The notes under the pieces: generated by a model | Database searches by the model: none | What the model saw: the letters and a program-made list of their open reading frames with translations, nothing else | What the model was told of the DNA's origin: nothing | Position numbers and translations under genes: made by a program | Shown: piece by piece, positions 30,689 to 38,396 of the stretch | How positions within the stretch are numbered: the first letter of the stretch is position 1 | How the letters are laid out: each line of letters opens with the position of its first letter | DNA from: a virus | Reading direction: 5' to 3' (one strand) | Virus record (IMG/VR): IMGVR_UViG_3300027852_000100 | Coordinates: 1 to 38,455 of that record | DNA: 38,455 nucleotides

Positions 30689-31025
30689 AACTTGTACGGC
30701 GACACTTTGTCCGCTAGATCAAGACACTTTAAAAAGCAAGTGGTTTCCCGACGAAGCTATATGTGTGAAGTTCAATTACAAATGGATTAAAGCTCAACGG
30801 AAGATATTAAAGATTTGTAGAGACAAGTCAAGATACTTCACATATTCTATGCTGGCGAGAGATTGTGTTATAGGAAAGCGTATGATTGGGCTTGATCCCG
30901 ACAAAGAGCAGAAAGTAGAGCTAAGTAAATGGCTCAAGAAACATGCCGCGAAAAAAGAGCTGAGCGAGGACGAAAGAACTAAGTTTATAAAGATGATGAA
31001 AAAAGCAAAAAAGGAGAACATATAA
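30663..31025 (+). CDS. 120 aa Cys/Lys-rich phage protein
   Basis: Start preceded by GAGGAGGAACAAAAGG. The N-terminal part holds CKHFKTCTATLCPLD and a CVKFNY Cys; the rest is a basic helical tail (KKELSEDERTKFIKMMKKA). It is followed by the methylase gene. Small proteins starting MENQCKHF/xTCTAxxCPL occur in many phages; function unknown. Confidence 0.6.
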   Translation: MENQCKHFKTCTATLCPLDQDTLKSKWFPDEAICVKFNYKWIKAQRKILKICRDKSRYFTYSMLARDCVIGKRMIGLDPDKEQKVELSKWLKKHAAKKELSEDERTKFIKMMKKAKKENI

Positions 31026-31035
31026 AGGAGACATG

Positions 31036-31662
31036 ATGAGAATTATTGTTGGGTGCGAATTCAGTCAGATTGTCACAAAGGCATTCAGAGAAAAAGGGCA
31101 TGAAGCATATTCATGTGACCTATTGCCTACGGAAGGCAATCTCGATTGGCATTTCAGGGAAGATATATTTAGCGTATTGGAAAACAACCAATTTGATATG
31201 GGCATTTTTCACCCGCCATGTACTTATTTGTCCAATGCTGGGATCGGATGGTTCAATGAAGCGAGATATGGAGAAAAGGCGATAAAAAGGAAAGAGTTAC
31301 GCCTTAAAGCTTTTGATTTTGTCATGGCTTTGTTCAACTCTGATATTCCTAAAATAGCGATGGAAAATCCTGTCGGTTGGATAAATAGCCATTTCAGAAA
31401 ACCTGATCAGATTATTCAGCCGTATCATTTTGGCGATGCTGAAAGCAAGAGAACATGCCTATGGCTTAAAAATTTGCCATTGCTTACTCCAACAAAGATA
31501 GTTTCCCCCCAAATTTATGCTTATTATAAAAGAGGGAAGAAAAAAGGACAACCTATTTATGGCGTTTCATATTGCAAATTTGGCAAAGATAGATGGAAAA
31601 TCAGGAGCAAAACTTTTCAGGGAATAGCAAACGCTATGGCAAATCAATGGAATTTTTCTTAG
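31036..31662 (+). CDS. Small DNA cytosine methyltransferase-like protein
   Basis: 208 aa. The second ATG (31036) has AAGGAGACATG at good spacing. It contains a nucleotide-like N-terminus (IIVGCEFSQIVTKAFREKGHEA, CDLLPTEG), the FHPPCTYLSNAG string resembling the PC motif of C5-cytosine methylases, AMENPVGWI (ENP-like), and a C-terminal region with TFQGIANAMANQW. It lacks the usual length (over 300 aa) and target recognition domain, matching the compact C5-like methylases of phages. It may protect the genome or regulate expression. Activity unproven. Confidence 0.7.
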   Translation: MRIIVGCEFSQIVTKAFREKGHEAYSCDLLPTEGNLDWHFREDIFSVLENNQFDMGIFHPPCTYLSNAGIGWFNEARYGEKAIKRKELRLKAFDFVMALFNSDIPKIAMENPVGWINSHFRKPDQIIQPYHFGDAESKRTCLWLKNLPLLTPTKIVSPQIYAYYKRGKKKGQPIYGVSYCKFGKDRWKIRSKTFQGIANAMANQWNFS

Positions 31663-31693
31663 CAAAAAAAATAAAAGTAAAAGGAGACAAGTT

Positions 31694-31822
31694 ATGAGAT
31701 GTAATGAATGCGATGCAGAAATGATAATCGATGAGTGGAGCGGCTGGATATGGTTTTGCTGCCATTGCGGCCATGAAGGCAGGAAAGCAACGTCGAAAGA
31801 AATTGAAGAGATGGAGGAATAA
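31694..31822 (+). CDS. 42 aa zinc-ribbon protein
   Basis: CNECDAEM and CCHCGHEG form a two-knuckle zinc ribbon with a Trp-rich link (EWSGWIWF). The ATG follows AAGGAGACAAGTT. Function unknown. Confidence 0.6.
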   Translation: MRCNECDAEMIIDEWSGWIWFCCHCGHEGRKATSKEIEEMEE

Positions 31823-31829
31823 AAGGGAA

Positions 31830-32021
31830 ATGGAATATGATGATCAAAAAAAGTTAGCATTGCAAATATTCAAAGGCAAGAAATATGCAGAGTTGAGAAA
31901 AGCTATTAAGAATAGAGAATGCAAGGTGCAAATGAAAACACCTTCTAAATTATGGGTATCTTCCGCAGGCCGTTTTAGAACTGGCTTTACCGATGAGATA
32001 AAAACGATAGGAGTTGAATAA
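31830..32021 (+). CDS. Degenerate member of the GITDEMR repeat family
   Basis: 63 aa. The N-terminal cap (DQKKLALQIFKGKKYAELRK) nearly matches the caps at 726 and 28137, but the body is short, with a single degenerate half-repeat (SAGRFRTGFTDEIKTIG). It looks like a decayed or recombined copy, although it keeps a ribosome-site-like AAAAGGGAA and couples to the next gene by TAATG. Confidence 0.65.
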   Translation: MEYDDQKKLALQIFKGKKYAELRKAIKNRECKVQMKTPSKLWVSSAGRFRTGFTDEIKTIGVE

Positions 32022-32110
32022 TGGAGCAAATAATTGACAAAGTATTCGCAGTGATATTATCAATAACAATAATTATATTTGTTGCAAGAATGTTCATAAA
32101 ATATACTTGA
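32021..32110 (+). CDS. 29 aa membrane peptide
   Basis: It is a tiny ORF with AGGAG 7 nt before the ATG, coupled to the preceding stop (TAATG). The product is a short charged start, a membrane helix (VFAVILSITIIIFVARMFI) and KYT. The strong site argues for translation. Function unknown. Confidence 0.5.
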   Translation: MEQIIDKVFAVILSITIIIFVARMFIKYT

Positions 32111-32135
32111 CTTAATGCAACTGATATATTATATT
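32107..32135 (+). promoter_or_regulatory. Promoter of small RNA/leader
   Basis: TTGACT, 17 bp, then TATATT (5/6 consensus), giving a start near 32142. No coding frame with a ribosome site follows before the large terminator. Confidence 0.75.
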
Positions 32136-32141
32136 GTAAGT

Positions 32142-32275
32142 GTATAAGTAAAGGTTTGCCAGCCTTTGAAAAACAACAATCACAATTGATCTAAGCTCTC
32201 TGGAGAGAGGGTAAGAATATTCTGTTTTGTGGTTGGCGGGATATTTTGGCGACCCTTTCTCCAGAGAGCTTTTTT
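32142..32275 (+). ncRNA. About 134-nt terminated RNA, sRNA or attenuator leader
   Basis: A promoter at its 5' end and an intrinsic terminator at its 3' end delimit it. It contains a small hairpin (AAAGG with CCTTT, loop TTTGCCAG) at 32150-32167, a linker, and the terminator rod. GCCAGCC (32158-32164) in the first loop is complementary (one G-U) to GGTTGGC (32231-32237) in the terminator's apical loop, so a kissing interaction is possible. It lies immediately before the DnaD/DnaB operon, whose transcription could depend on reading through this terminator. Confidence 0.6.
32193..32275 (+). terminator. Strong rod-like intrinsic terminator
   Basis: Arms 32193-32212 and 32252-32271 pair in 20 bp with one G-U wobble, and a TTTTTT tract overlaps the end. 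A second stem of 7 bp (32216-32222 with 32239-32245) closes the 39-nt loop. It ends the upstream early operon and the short RNA. Confidence 0.9.
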
Positions 32276-32339
32276 ATGCTTAAAGTTTAAATTAGAAACT
32301 ATTAGAGTCTATTAGCAAATTAACGAGGAGTTAACTTTT

Positions 32340-33185
32340 ATGGAAAAAACAAGTCAACAAAAAGCTGTATTCAATCTAATAAAATCTGTTTCAGGACAAA
32401 ACAATCTTTTAACTGTACCGAGAATGTTTATCGATTACACAGGAGACTGGACAAGCGCAATATTATTAAGTCAGCTTTTGTTTTGGTCGGACAGAGGAGA
32501 TAATAATGATGGTTGGATATTCAAAACTTATCAGGAATGGGAGGATCAGATCGCTATAAAAAAAGATACTCTCCGTAAAGCTGTTAATAAATTGAAAAAA
32601 ATGGACATTCTAGAGACTAAAGTTAAAAAAGCATTTGGCAATCCAACGGTACATTATCGCATAAAAGAGTACAACTTTTCACTTTCCTTAGTTGCTTTTC
32701 TAGACAAACGAAAGTTGGTAATACCCACAAACGATAGTAGTAAAAACCAAGAAACTATTAATAACATAGATTACAACATAAATATTCCTGAGGATTTTAA
32801 TAATCCTCTAATACCAACAAAAGAAGAAGAAAAAGTTAAAAGAAAGCCTATACTAAAGAGTAAAGACAAACTGGTACAGACTATTGATACTATAAAGAGC
32901 GCCGAGCAGAAAAAAATTAAGGAAAAGTTGAGATTAGCAAGTTTAGAGATCAAAGGCGAGGAGTATTATCACGATGCGAAGGAAGGGGCTTGCTTGTCGA
33001 AGTTAGCGAAGAGAGCTTCTCTGGATGTTGTTATGTCAAAGATCGATATATTGTGCAAAAAAATAAAAGGGGTTGATCCTTTTTGGCAGGAACAGCCAGT
33101 GTGTCCTTCATCGGTGTTGGCATTGTGGAACAGGCTTACTGTTACAGTTTCGAAGCATAATATAAAACCCTTTGAAGAGGTATGA
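32340..33185 (+). CDS. DnaD-like replication initiation protein
   Basis: 281 aa; the ATG follows AACGAGGAGTTAACTTTT. The N-terminal region is a winged helix of the phage replication initiator type (LLTVPRMFIDYTGDWTSAI, LLSQLLFWSDRGD, DGWIFKTYQEWEDQIAIKKD, LRKAVNKLKKMDILETKV). The middle is Lys-rich linker, the C-terminal part ends with a helical segment. It precedes the DnaB gene, so loading of the helicase at the origin is the likely job. Confidence 0.75.
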   Translation: MEKTSQQKAVFNLIKSVSGQNNLLTVPRMFIDYTGDWTSAILLSQLLFWSDRGDNNDGWIFKTYQEWEDQIAIKKDTLRKAVNKLKKMDILETKVKKAFGNPTVHYRIKEYNFSLSLVAFLDKRKLVIPTNDSSKNQETINNIDYNINIPEDFNNPLIPTKEEEKVKRKPILKSKDKLVQTIDTIKSAEQKKIKEKLRLASLEIKGEEYYHDAKEGACLSKLAKRASLDVVMSKIDILCKKIKGVDPFWQEQPVCPSSVLALWNRLTVTVSKHNIKPFEEV

Positions 33186-33187
33186 TT

Positions 33188-34438
33188 ATGAATAATCAGG
33201 AGAAAGAACAAGAAGAGTTGAAAAGTCTTGAAGAGATTGAGATTGCTTGTATCGGAGCGGCATTATTGTCAAAGCATGCTTTGATGGTATTTATTGAAAA
33301 TGTAATACCAGAATATTTTTATGTTAATAAATGCAGGACGGTTGCTAAGATAATATTTAGTATGTTCGAAAAGAAAGAAGATATTGATATTATCACATTA
33401 CGAACAAACTTGATAGCGCAAGGATATTTTAGCGTTGCTGATAAATTAACAGACTTTTATGATGTTGGTATAAGTTCAAGCAATGTCAAGACATACGTAA
33501 ATAAAGTGAAATTAGGATATAAACGGCGGGAATTGCAAAAGACATTATCTGACTCGTATCAGGATATGCAAGATAGAAGTAATGAAGTTGATGGTATTAT
33601 ACAGAAAATGTCTGAGAAAATTTTTGTATTTGATGATGATAAAACGAAAATAATCAAGATCGGTCAAAATATGAATTATGCCGATCTTGCGTGCGAAGGG
33701 GACGCTATCAAGACGGGGTTCAATAGAATTGATCAATATCTACATGGGCTTTTCAGAAAAGAATTGATAATATTGGCGGCAAGACCGTCTTTGGGGAAAA
33801 CAACGCTGGCGGTGAACATAGCTCAGAATATAGCGAAAGATAAGAATGTGTTAATGTATTCTCTTGAGATGAGTTGGCAAAGTATAGCAATCAGAATGCT
33901 TGCTAGTAAAACGGATATGATGTACATGAAGATCAAGACTGGGGCGGTGTCAGGCATAGAGAAAGAGAAGCTAGAGAAAGCGGGCGAGATGTTAGGGCGT
34001 TCAAATTTCTGGGTAAATGATAGAGCGGGGATTAGCGTTGAACAGTTAGTAAGATCTGCGACGACTTTCAAATTTAATAAAGGGCTTGATTTTATTGTTG
34101 TGGACTATTTACAACTTATGGCGGGTTCGGTCAAGGGTAATCGGAATGAAGCGTTAGGGGGCATTACAAGAAGTTTGAAAATTTTAGCTAAGGATTTGGA
34201 CGTTCCTGTTCTATTGTTATCTCAGTTATCTAGAGAAGTGGAGAGGAGAGAGGGGCAAATTCCGAGGTTATCAGATCTTAGGGATAGCGGGGAGATCGAG
34301 CAGAACGCAGATGTAGTAATGTTTATCTATGAAGATGGTGGGGCTAGTACTATACAGGTTGCGAAGAACAGGAATGGGAGGCTAGGAAGTTTTAGGATGA
34401 TATTAGAGAAACGATATTTTAGATTTCAGGATTTATAG
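33188..34438 (+). CDS. dnaB: Replicative DNA helicase
   Basis: 416 aa from the ATG with GAAGAGG 7 nt upstream; another ATG lies 6 nt before. The N-terminal domain (EIEIACIGAALLSKHALMVF, PEYFYVNKCRTVAKIIFSMF) is followed by the RecA-like domain: Walker A AARPSLGKTT, Walker B IVVDYLQLM, then LSQLSREVERR, SGEIEQNADVVMFI and VAKNRNGRLG. It matches DnaB throughout but is shorter than the chromosomal type (about 450). It should unwind the phage fork. Confidence 0.95.
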   Translation: MNNQEKEQEELKSLEEIEIACIGAALLSKHALMVFIENVIPEYFYVNKCRTVAKIIFSMFEKKEDIDIITLRTNLIAQGYFSVADKLTDFYDVGISSSNVKTYVNKVKLGYKRRELQKTLSDSYQDMQDRSNEVDGIIQKMSEKIFVFDDDKTKIIKIGQNMNYADLACEGDAIKTGFNRIDQYLHGLFRKELIILAARPSLGKTTLAVNIAQNIAKDKNVLMYSLEMSWQSIAIRMLASKTDMMYMKIKTGAVSGIEKEKLEKAGEMLGRSNFWVNDRAGISVEQLVRSATTFKFNKGLDFIVVDYLQLMAGSVKGNRNEALGGITRSLKILAKDLDVPVLLLSQLSREVERREGQIPRLSDLRDSGEIEQNADVVMFIYEDGGASTIQVAKNRNGRLGSFRMILEKRYFRFQDL

Positions 34439-34444
34439 AGGGCT

Positions 34445-34879
34445 ATGATGAGGTTAACAATGATAAAGCGGATGATTGATAAAGATATGATCGGGCAGCA
34501 TTGCTTTATTCCTTTTACTAATGCGGATGCGGAGAGATTTTCTAAAGCTAAAAGGAATGTCGCAGTTACGGTCAATGCGAGGTTTACAAGAAATCCCCTC
34601 CATCACAATAAATATTTCGGATTATGCAGATTGTTGGTTAATGCCGGATATTTTGTAGACGAGACTGCCGCCTCAGATTTCTTAAAATGCAAAGTTGGAT
34701 TAGTTGACGTGATAGAGATAACGTCCGAAAGGACAATTTTGAAGCCGAAAAGTATAAATTGGGAGTCGATGTGTCAGGACGAATTCCAAATTTATTACGA
34801 AAGGATTGAGGGGATAGTTGCCGAGAAATTAGGGTGTAGTTTAGAGGAGATCAAAAGTAATTTGATTTTCGAGATGTAA
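34445..34879 (+). CDS. DUF1367/NinB-like phage protein
   Basis: 144 aa. The signature segment TRNPLHHNKYFGLCRLLVNA matches DUF1367-type phage proteins (RNP.HH.KFF.L pattern). Starts at 34445 and 34448 are adjacent; GAGGG lies just upstream. The C-terminal half is helical (CQDEFQIYYERIEGIVAEKL). The family occurs near replication genes and is related in function by association to NinB-like recombination proteins; no proven reaction. Confidence 0.7.
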   Translation: MMRLTMIKRMIDKDMIGQHCFIPFTNADAERFSKAKRNVAVTVNARFTRNPLHHNKYFGLCRLLVNAGYFVDETAASDFLKCKVGLVDVIEITSERTILKPKSINWESMCQDEFQIYYERIEGIVAEKLGCSLEEIKSNLIFEM

Positions 34880-34895
34880 AAAAGGAGACAAAATT

Positions 34896-35213
34896 ATGAC
34901 ATTAGAAGAATATGAAAACTTTGATAAGTTGGCACAGTTGGGAAAATTTTTATTTTTGAATGATTTTTGTGTCATCAATAATGAGGCATCAGAAATCAAT
35001 AAAATTTATTATATTGAAGATGTTGATCTATATAGATATTATGCGGGGAGAGTCCTGAACTCGGATGTGGAAATTCGGGCTGATTTGGCTAATCATTTTG
35101 AAACTACTGGGTTCAAAATGGAAATTTCAATAGATGGGGAAAGGTCTTCTATTGATGATCTGAAAAGTTTAATTTCTGAGCTTCGGAAAACGATAACGGT
35201 TGACAATGAGTAG
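34896..35213 (+). CDS. 105 aa hypothetical protein
   Basis: ATG after AAAAAAGGAGACAAAATT. Alpha/beta protein with LGKFLFLNDFCVINNEAS, IYYIEDVDLYRYYAGR and an acidic C-terminal helix (SSIDDLKSLISELRKT). No domain recognised. Part of the replication operon. Confidence 0.65.
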   Translation: MTLEEYENFDKLAQLGKFLFLNDFCVINNEASEINKIYYIEDVDLYRYYAGRVLNSDVEIRADLANHFETTGFKMEISIDGERSSIDDLKSLISELRKTITVDNE

Positions 35214-35242
35214 AGTTTTAAAAAATAAAAGGAGATAAAATT

Positions 35243-35485
35243 ATGGATGAAGAAGAGATTGAAAGAAATATCAGTATCGTAAAAAGCATAATTTTTAAAA
35301 GCTATAAGGAGTTTAAGGGACATAAAAAAGATGCTAGATTGAAAAGGGCGGGTAGGTTAAAGAGATGTAGGAAATGTCTTGCGGTCTTCGATGTTGATGA
35401 TATGTTTAGTAAGACAGTAGGCAAGGCAAGGACGCAGATGAGCCATTATTGTCTTGAGTGCGCTAAGAAAATAGGGCTTATTTGA
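35243..35485 (+). CDS. 80 aa zinc-binding protein
   Basis: ATG after AAAAGGAGATAAAATT. A basic helical half (FKSYKEFKGHKKDARLKR) is followed by a zinc-type core: CRKCLAVFDVDDMFSK and HYCLECAKKIG. The CxxC...CxxC spacing resembles small recruitment or HNH-associated zinc proteins. It ends the replication operon. Confidence 0.6.
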   Translation: MDEEEIERNISIVKSIIFKSYKEFKGHKKDARLKRAGRLKRCRKCLAVFDVDDMFSKTVGKARTQMSHYCLECAKKIGLI

Positions 35486-35494
35486 ATATTCTTA

Positions 35495-35523
35495 TTGACT
35501 TAAGTCGCTGTTTGAATTATGGT
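35495..35523 (+). promoter_or_regulatory. Promoter before glycosidase gene
   Basis: TTGACT, 17 bp, TATGGT (4/6). Predicted start near 35530, giving a leader of about 20 nt with a GGGGG site before the ATG at 35551. Confidence 0.55.
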
Positions 35524-35550
35524 TATTTGTAAAAAAGAATGGGGGCAAAG

Positions 35551-37746
35551 ATGAAGAGGCGGAAGTTTTCCGGAAAATCTATGGTATTGGCATTAGCGAC
35601 AGTAATGGTCATCTGTTTTTGCAGAAATGTTAGGGCTGAAAATCTTATAGAAGGCGCAAGTTTTGAATGTGGGCTTGATGGTGTTGAGGCGGTTAATACG
35701 GTAATATCTAAAATGGAATTCCCTTTAAGCGATTTCGAAAAGCCTTCAATAGAAAACGGTGGCGTTCATGGAAATCGATGTTTAGAGATAGCGAAAGGAA
35801 ATCAGGCAGAATTAGGGATTTCGTATGCTTCTAGCGGGTTGGCAACAAAGCGATATAAGTTAGAGGCGGGCGTAATGTATACTTTGTCAGTCTACATGAA
35901 AGCAAGCGAAATATGTTATGTCGGATTGTATGTTGGCGAGGATATTTGGTGGCCTTCGCATTCTTGGCCGGATGTAAAAACGGTACAAGTCACAACTGAA
36001 TGGCAACGGTACGAAAAAGTTTTTATGATCGATGCTTTTTCGAAGACGGATGAATGTTTTGTTTGGGTAGGATTTGGCACGTCTGACACTCAAGCCGTAA
36101 CATTGTGGATGGATGCTATACAGTTGGAGGCAGGATATTATGCGACAGATTTTGAGAGTCAGGATTTAGATTTTTTTGCAAGTGTGGAGAGAGACAATAA
36201 GTTGTTTGAACTGGGAGAGAGTATCCCTTTAAAGCTTAATTTCAGGAACAATACTATAGCGATGGAAGCTTGTTGCGGTCAATATCAGATAAAGAATTTT
36301 TGGGGCGGCATAGAAAAGAGCGGTGTCTTTGCTGTAGAGATAGACGGAAACACAAGTGTAGAGAAAATTATTGATATACAGGGGCTGCCGTATGGGTCTT
36401 TCAAAACAATAGTTGATATAGGGGGAGAAGTAGAGGAAGTCATTTACGGAGTGTATAAAGAGCGAGATCCTGAAGGGTTAGTTTCAGAAAATTCAACGGT
36501 AGGGACACACAACAGGCCGTCGATTGAGATGAAAAAGCTAGGGTTTGGATTAATGAGGACTTGGAAATTCGGTTTTTATGATATGAGCAAGTTTTTAAAT
36601 GAGTCTCCTGATAAGGATTTTACTATAGCGGACAGGCTTTTTGATCTAATTCAAGTTTATGATATGAGGACAATGGCGGTTTTGGGTAGTGTCGGAGATG
36701 AGACTGTTCCGGTTTATGCAAGAGGACTAATAAAGCCGAATGGCATAGCTTTGCCGACTGTAGGATATTGGCAAGAGTATGTCACTATCGTTGTTGATAG
36801 GTATAAGGATGCTGTAGACTACTGGGCAATATACAATGAAATTGGATATTACTTTACTGCTGCTGAATACTTGCCGTATTTGCAAGCCGCTTATATTATA
36901 ATAAAGACTCTTGATCCGACCGCGTTAGTTGTCGGGGTATGCGGTTCTTTTGAGGGGGCGGATGCTGATCCTCAAGGATTTGTAGATCAAATAATTGAGA
37001 TAGGCGGTCTGAACTGTATGGATATTATGTCTTTTCATTTATACAATTCTACATTTCCGGAAGCTTACAGGGGGATTGGTATCGTTGAATATATCGAAGG
37101 GTTCAAGGTTAAGATGCGAGCTAAGGGCAAAGAAATTCCGATCTGGAATGGGGAACAGATGTATCATGTTAGGCAATCCGGATATTCGCAAGAGATTTTG
37201 TCTTTTCCTGCTAGTTTAATACGAGAAGGACATGACGCGATAGGGGTAGACACCGTTGAGGAGTATGCAGAAATTATTGTCAGAAGTCATATTTTGATGG
37301 ACGTGATGGGTGGGAAACAATTCATGCTAGGCAAGTATAACTCTGATGAGTTCTCAGCAAAGGCGACAATCATTTATCCCGCTTACAGTTCTCATGTTGA
37401 ATTCGACAATTCTTCCCGACCCTCCAAGGTGGCTCTCAATGCAATGATTAATATTTTAGATGGTTTCGAATATTGGGAAGAAGCCGACTGGGGAGATGGC
37501 AAGAGATGTTATTTATATAAAAATGACGAGATGATTACTGCGGTCATATGGGCGTACGACGGAGATGTATCTCATGATTTGGTTTTACCTGATGTTTCGT
37601 ACAGGGTGTTGGATTTTTTTGGGAATGTTACAAAGGAAACATCTATTGACGGAGGTTTTACTGTAGAGTTAACTGGCGACGTTAAGTATTTACAGATGTA
37701 TATCAATACTGCTGAAATGATTTTAGAGAAAGTTCAGGGGGAATAA
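35551..37746 (+). CDS. Secreted clan GH-A glycoside hydrolase with CBM-like N-terminus
   Basis: The chosen ATG follows GGGGGCAAAG; an ATG four codons upstream has no site. The 731 aa precursor has an N-terminal signal peptide (MKRRKFSGKSMVLALATVMV, cleavage near VRA|EN), a jelly-roll carbohydrate-binding-like region (about 35-190, with LIEGASFECG, YTLSVYMKAS, VTLWMDAIQLE), a linker beta domain, then a TIM barrel. The acid/base is probably Glu430 in WAIYNEIG and the nucleophile Glu535 in IWNGEQ, matching clan GH-A (GH5/39-like). A C-terminal beta domain closes the protein. It is expected outside the cytoplasm or in the host envelope, degrading a polysaccharide. Own promoter suggests independent control. 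Confidence 0.8.
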   Translation: MKRRKFSGKSMVLALATVMVICFCRNVRAENLIEGASFECGLDGVEAVNTVISKMEFPLSDFEKPSIENGGVHGNRCLEIAKGNQAELGISYASSGLATKRYKLEAGVMYTLSVYMKASEICYVGLYVGEDIWWPSHSWPDVKTVQVTTEWQRYEKVFMIDAFSKTDECFVWVGFGTSDTQAVTLWMDAIQLEAGYYATDFESQDLDFFASVERDNKLFELGESIPLKLNFRNNTIAMEACCGQYQIKNFWGGIEKSGVFAVEIDGNTSVEKIIDIQGLPYGSFKTIVDIGGEVEEVIYGVYKERDPEGLVSENSTVGTHNRPSIEMKKLGFGLMRTWKFGFYDMSKFLNESPDKDFTIADRLFDLIQVYDMRTMAVLGSVGDETVPVYARGLIKPNGIALPTVGYWQEYVTIVVDRYKDAVDYWAIYNEIGYYFTAAEYLPYLQAAYIIIKTLDPTALVVGVCGSFEGADADPQGFVDQIIEIGGLNCMDIMSFHLYNSTFPEAYRGIGIVEYIEGFKVKMRAKGKEIPIWNGEQMYHVRQSGYSQEILSFPASLIREGHDAIGVDTVEEYAEIIVRSHILMDVMGGKQFMLGKYNSDEFSAKATIIYPAYSSHVEFDNSSRPSKVALNAMINILDGFEYWEEADWGDGKRCYLYKNDEMITAVIWAYDGDVSHDLVLPDVSYRVLDFFGNVTKETSIDGGFTVELTGDVKYLQMYINTAEMILEKVQGE

Positions 37747-37749
37747 ACT

Positions 37750-38007
37750 ATGTCGTTCAAATATAGGAAACAGAGAGGAACACTTAGCGAGTCGATGAAA
37801 GCTGTTAAAGAGTTTCATTCAAGATCGGATTTTGTCAAATACTTGCAAAATGATCTTGATAAGGAGTTTGGCATTGGGGAGCTTGATCTTAACGAAGTAA
37901 AGGTTAAAAAATATAGCGATGGATTTGATGAAAGGATTGGGTGGGACACACATGTTGTTTATCTTGACGGGTATGGTGTTCTTGGGTTTACCGATGCGCC
38001 AGTTTAA
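37750..38007 (+). CDS. 85 aa conserved-type phage protein
   Basis: Start after CAGGGGGAATAAACT. The C-terminal half (GFDERIGWDTHVVYLDGYGV, then LGFTDAP) is a pattern seen in many small phage proteins near lysis or nuclease genes. The N-terminal half is basic (YRKQRGTLSESMKAV). Function unknown. Confidence 0.65.
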   Translation: MSFKYRKQRGTLSESMKAVKEFHSRSDFVKYLQNDLDKEFGIGELDLNEVKVKKYSDGFDERIGWDTHVVYLDGYGVLGFTDAPV

Positions 38008-38040
38008 ATCAAATCAGACTTTAAAACACAGGAGAAAAAG

Positions 38041-38367
38041 ATGTTTCAGCTCTGCCAGCATTGCTTTGAGAACAGAGGAACACAGCATCATCACAAATTT
38101 TCGAACTCTAAGGTTAATAAACGCAAATATGGTAGAAAGCTGATCGGAGACGAAAGGAATTTGATGCTTGTATGCGCTGATTGTAACAGCTCTCATGCGA
38201 AGTTGAAAGTGTTAACAGAGAGGGAATTCTGCGAGATGATGGGAATTTTGAAGTGTGTATTATGCAAACATGATTTAGACGGGCAATGTATATTTCATGA
38301 TAAGATGTTCGCGATGACGTGCAGAGATTTCTATTTTGACAAGGACAAGTATTATGTTAAAGAGTAG
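38041..38367 (+). CDS. HNH endonuclease-like protein
   Basis: 108 aa; ATG after ACAGGAGAAAAAG. It has the HNH-type zinc frame: CQHCFENRGTQHHHKFSN, LIGDERNLMLVCADCNSSHA, with an extra pair of Cys in CVLCKHDLDGQC. Phage HNH proteins of this size often help terminase cut DNA at packaging ends. The stop lies in the arm of the final hairpin. It is the last rightward gene in the window. Confidence 0.65.
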   Translation: MFQLCQHCFENRGTQHHHKFSNSKVNKRKYGRKLIGDERNLMLVCADCNSSHAKLKVLTEREFCEMMGILKCVLCKHDLDGQCIFHDKMFAMTCRDFYFDKDKYYVKE

Positions 38368-38389
38368 GGAGAGGATGTCCTCTCCCTAC
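38364..38389. terminator. Hairpin between convergent gene ends
   Basis: GTAGGGAGAGG pairs with CCTCTCCCTAC in an 11-bp stem with an ATGT loop, starting one base before the HNH stop codon. No strong U tract follows on either strand, so it is a weak or bidirectional terminator by position. Confidence 0.55.
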
Positions 38390-38396
38390 CAGGTGT

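Noticed and set aside
32193-32275. 6S RNA-like long hairpin
   Set aside because: The rod is nearly perfectly paired, lacks the central open bubble of 6S RNA and ends in a U tract, so an intrinsic terminator is the simpler reading.
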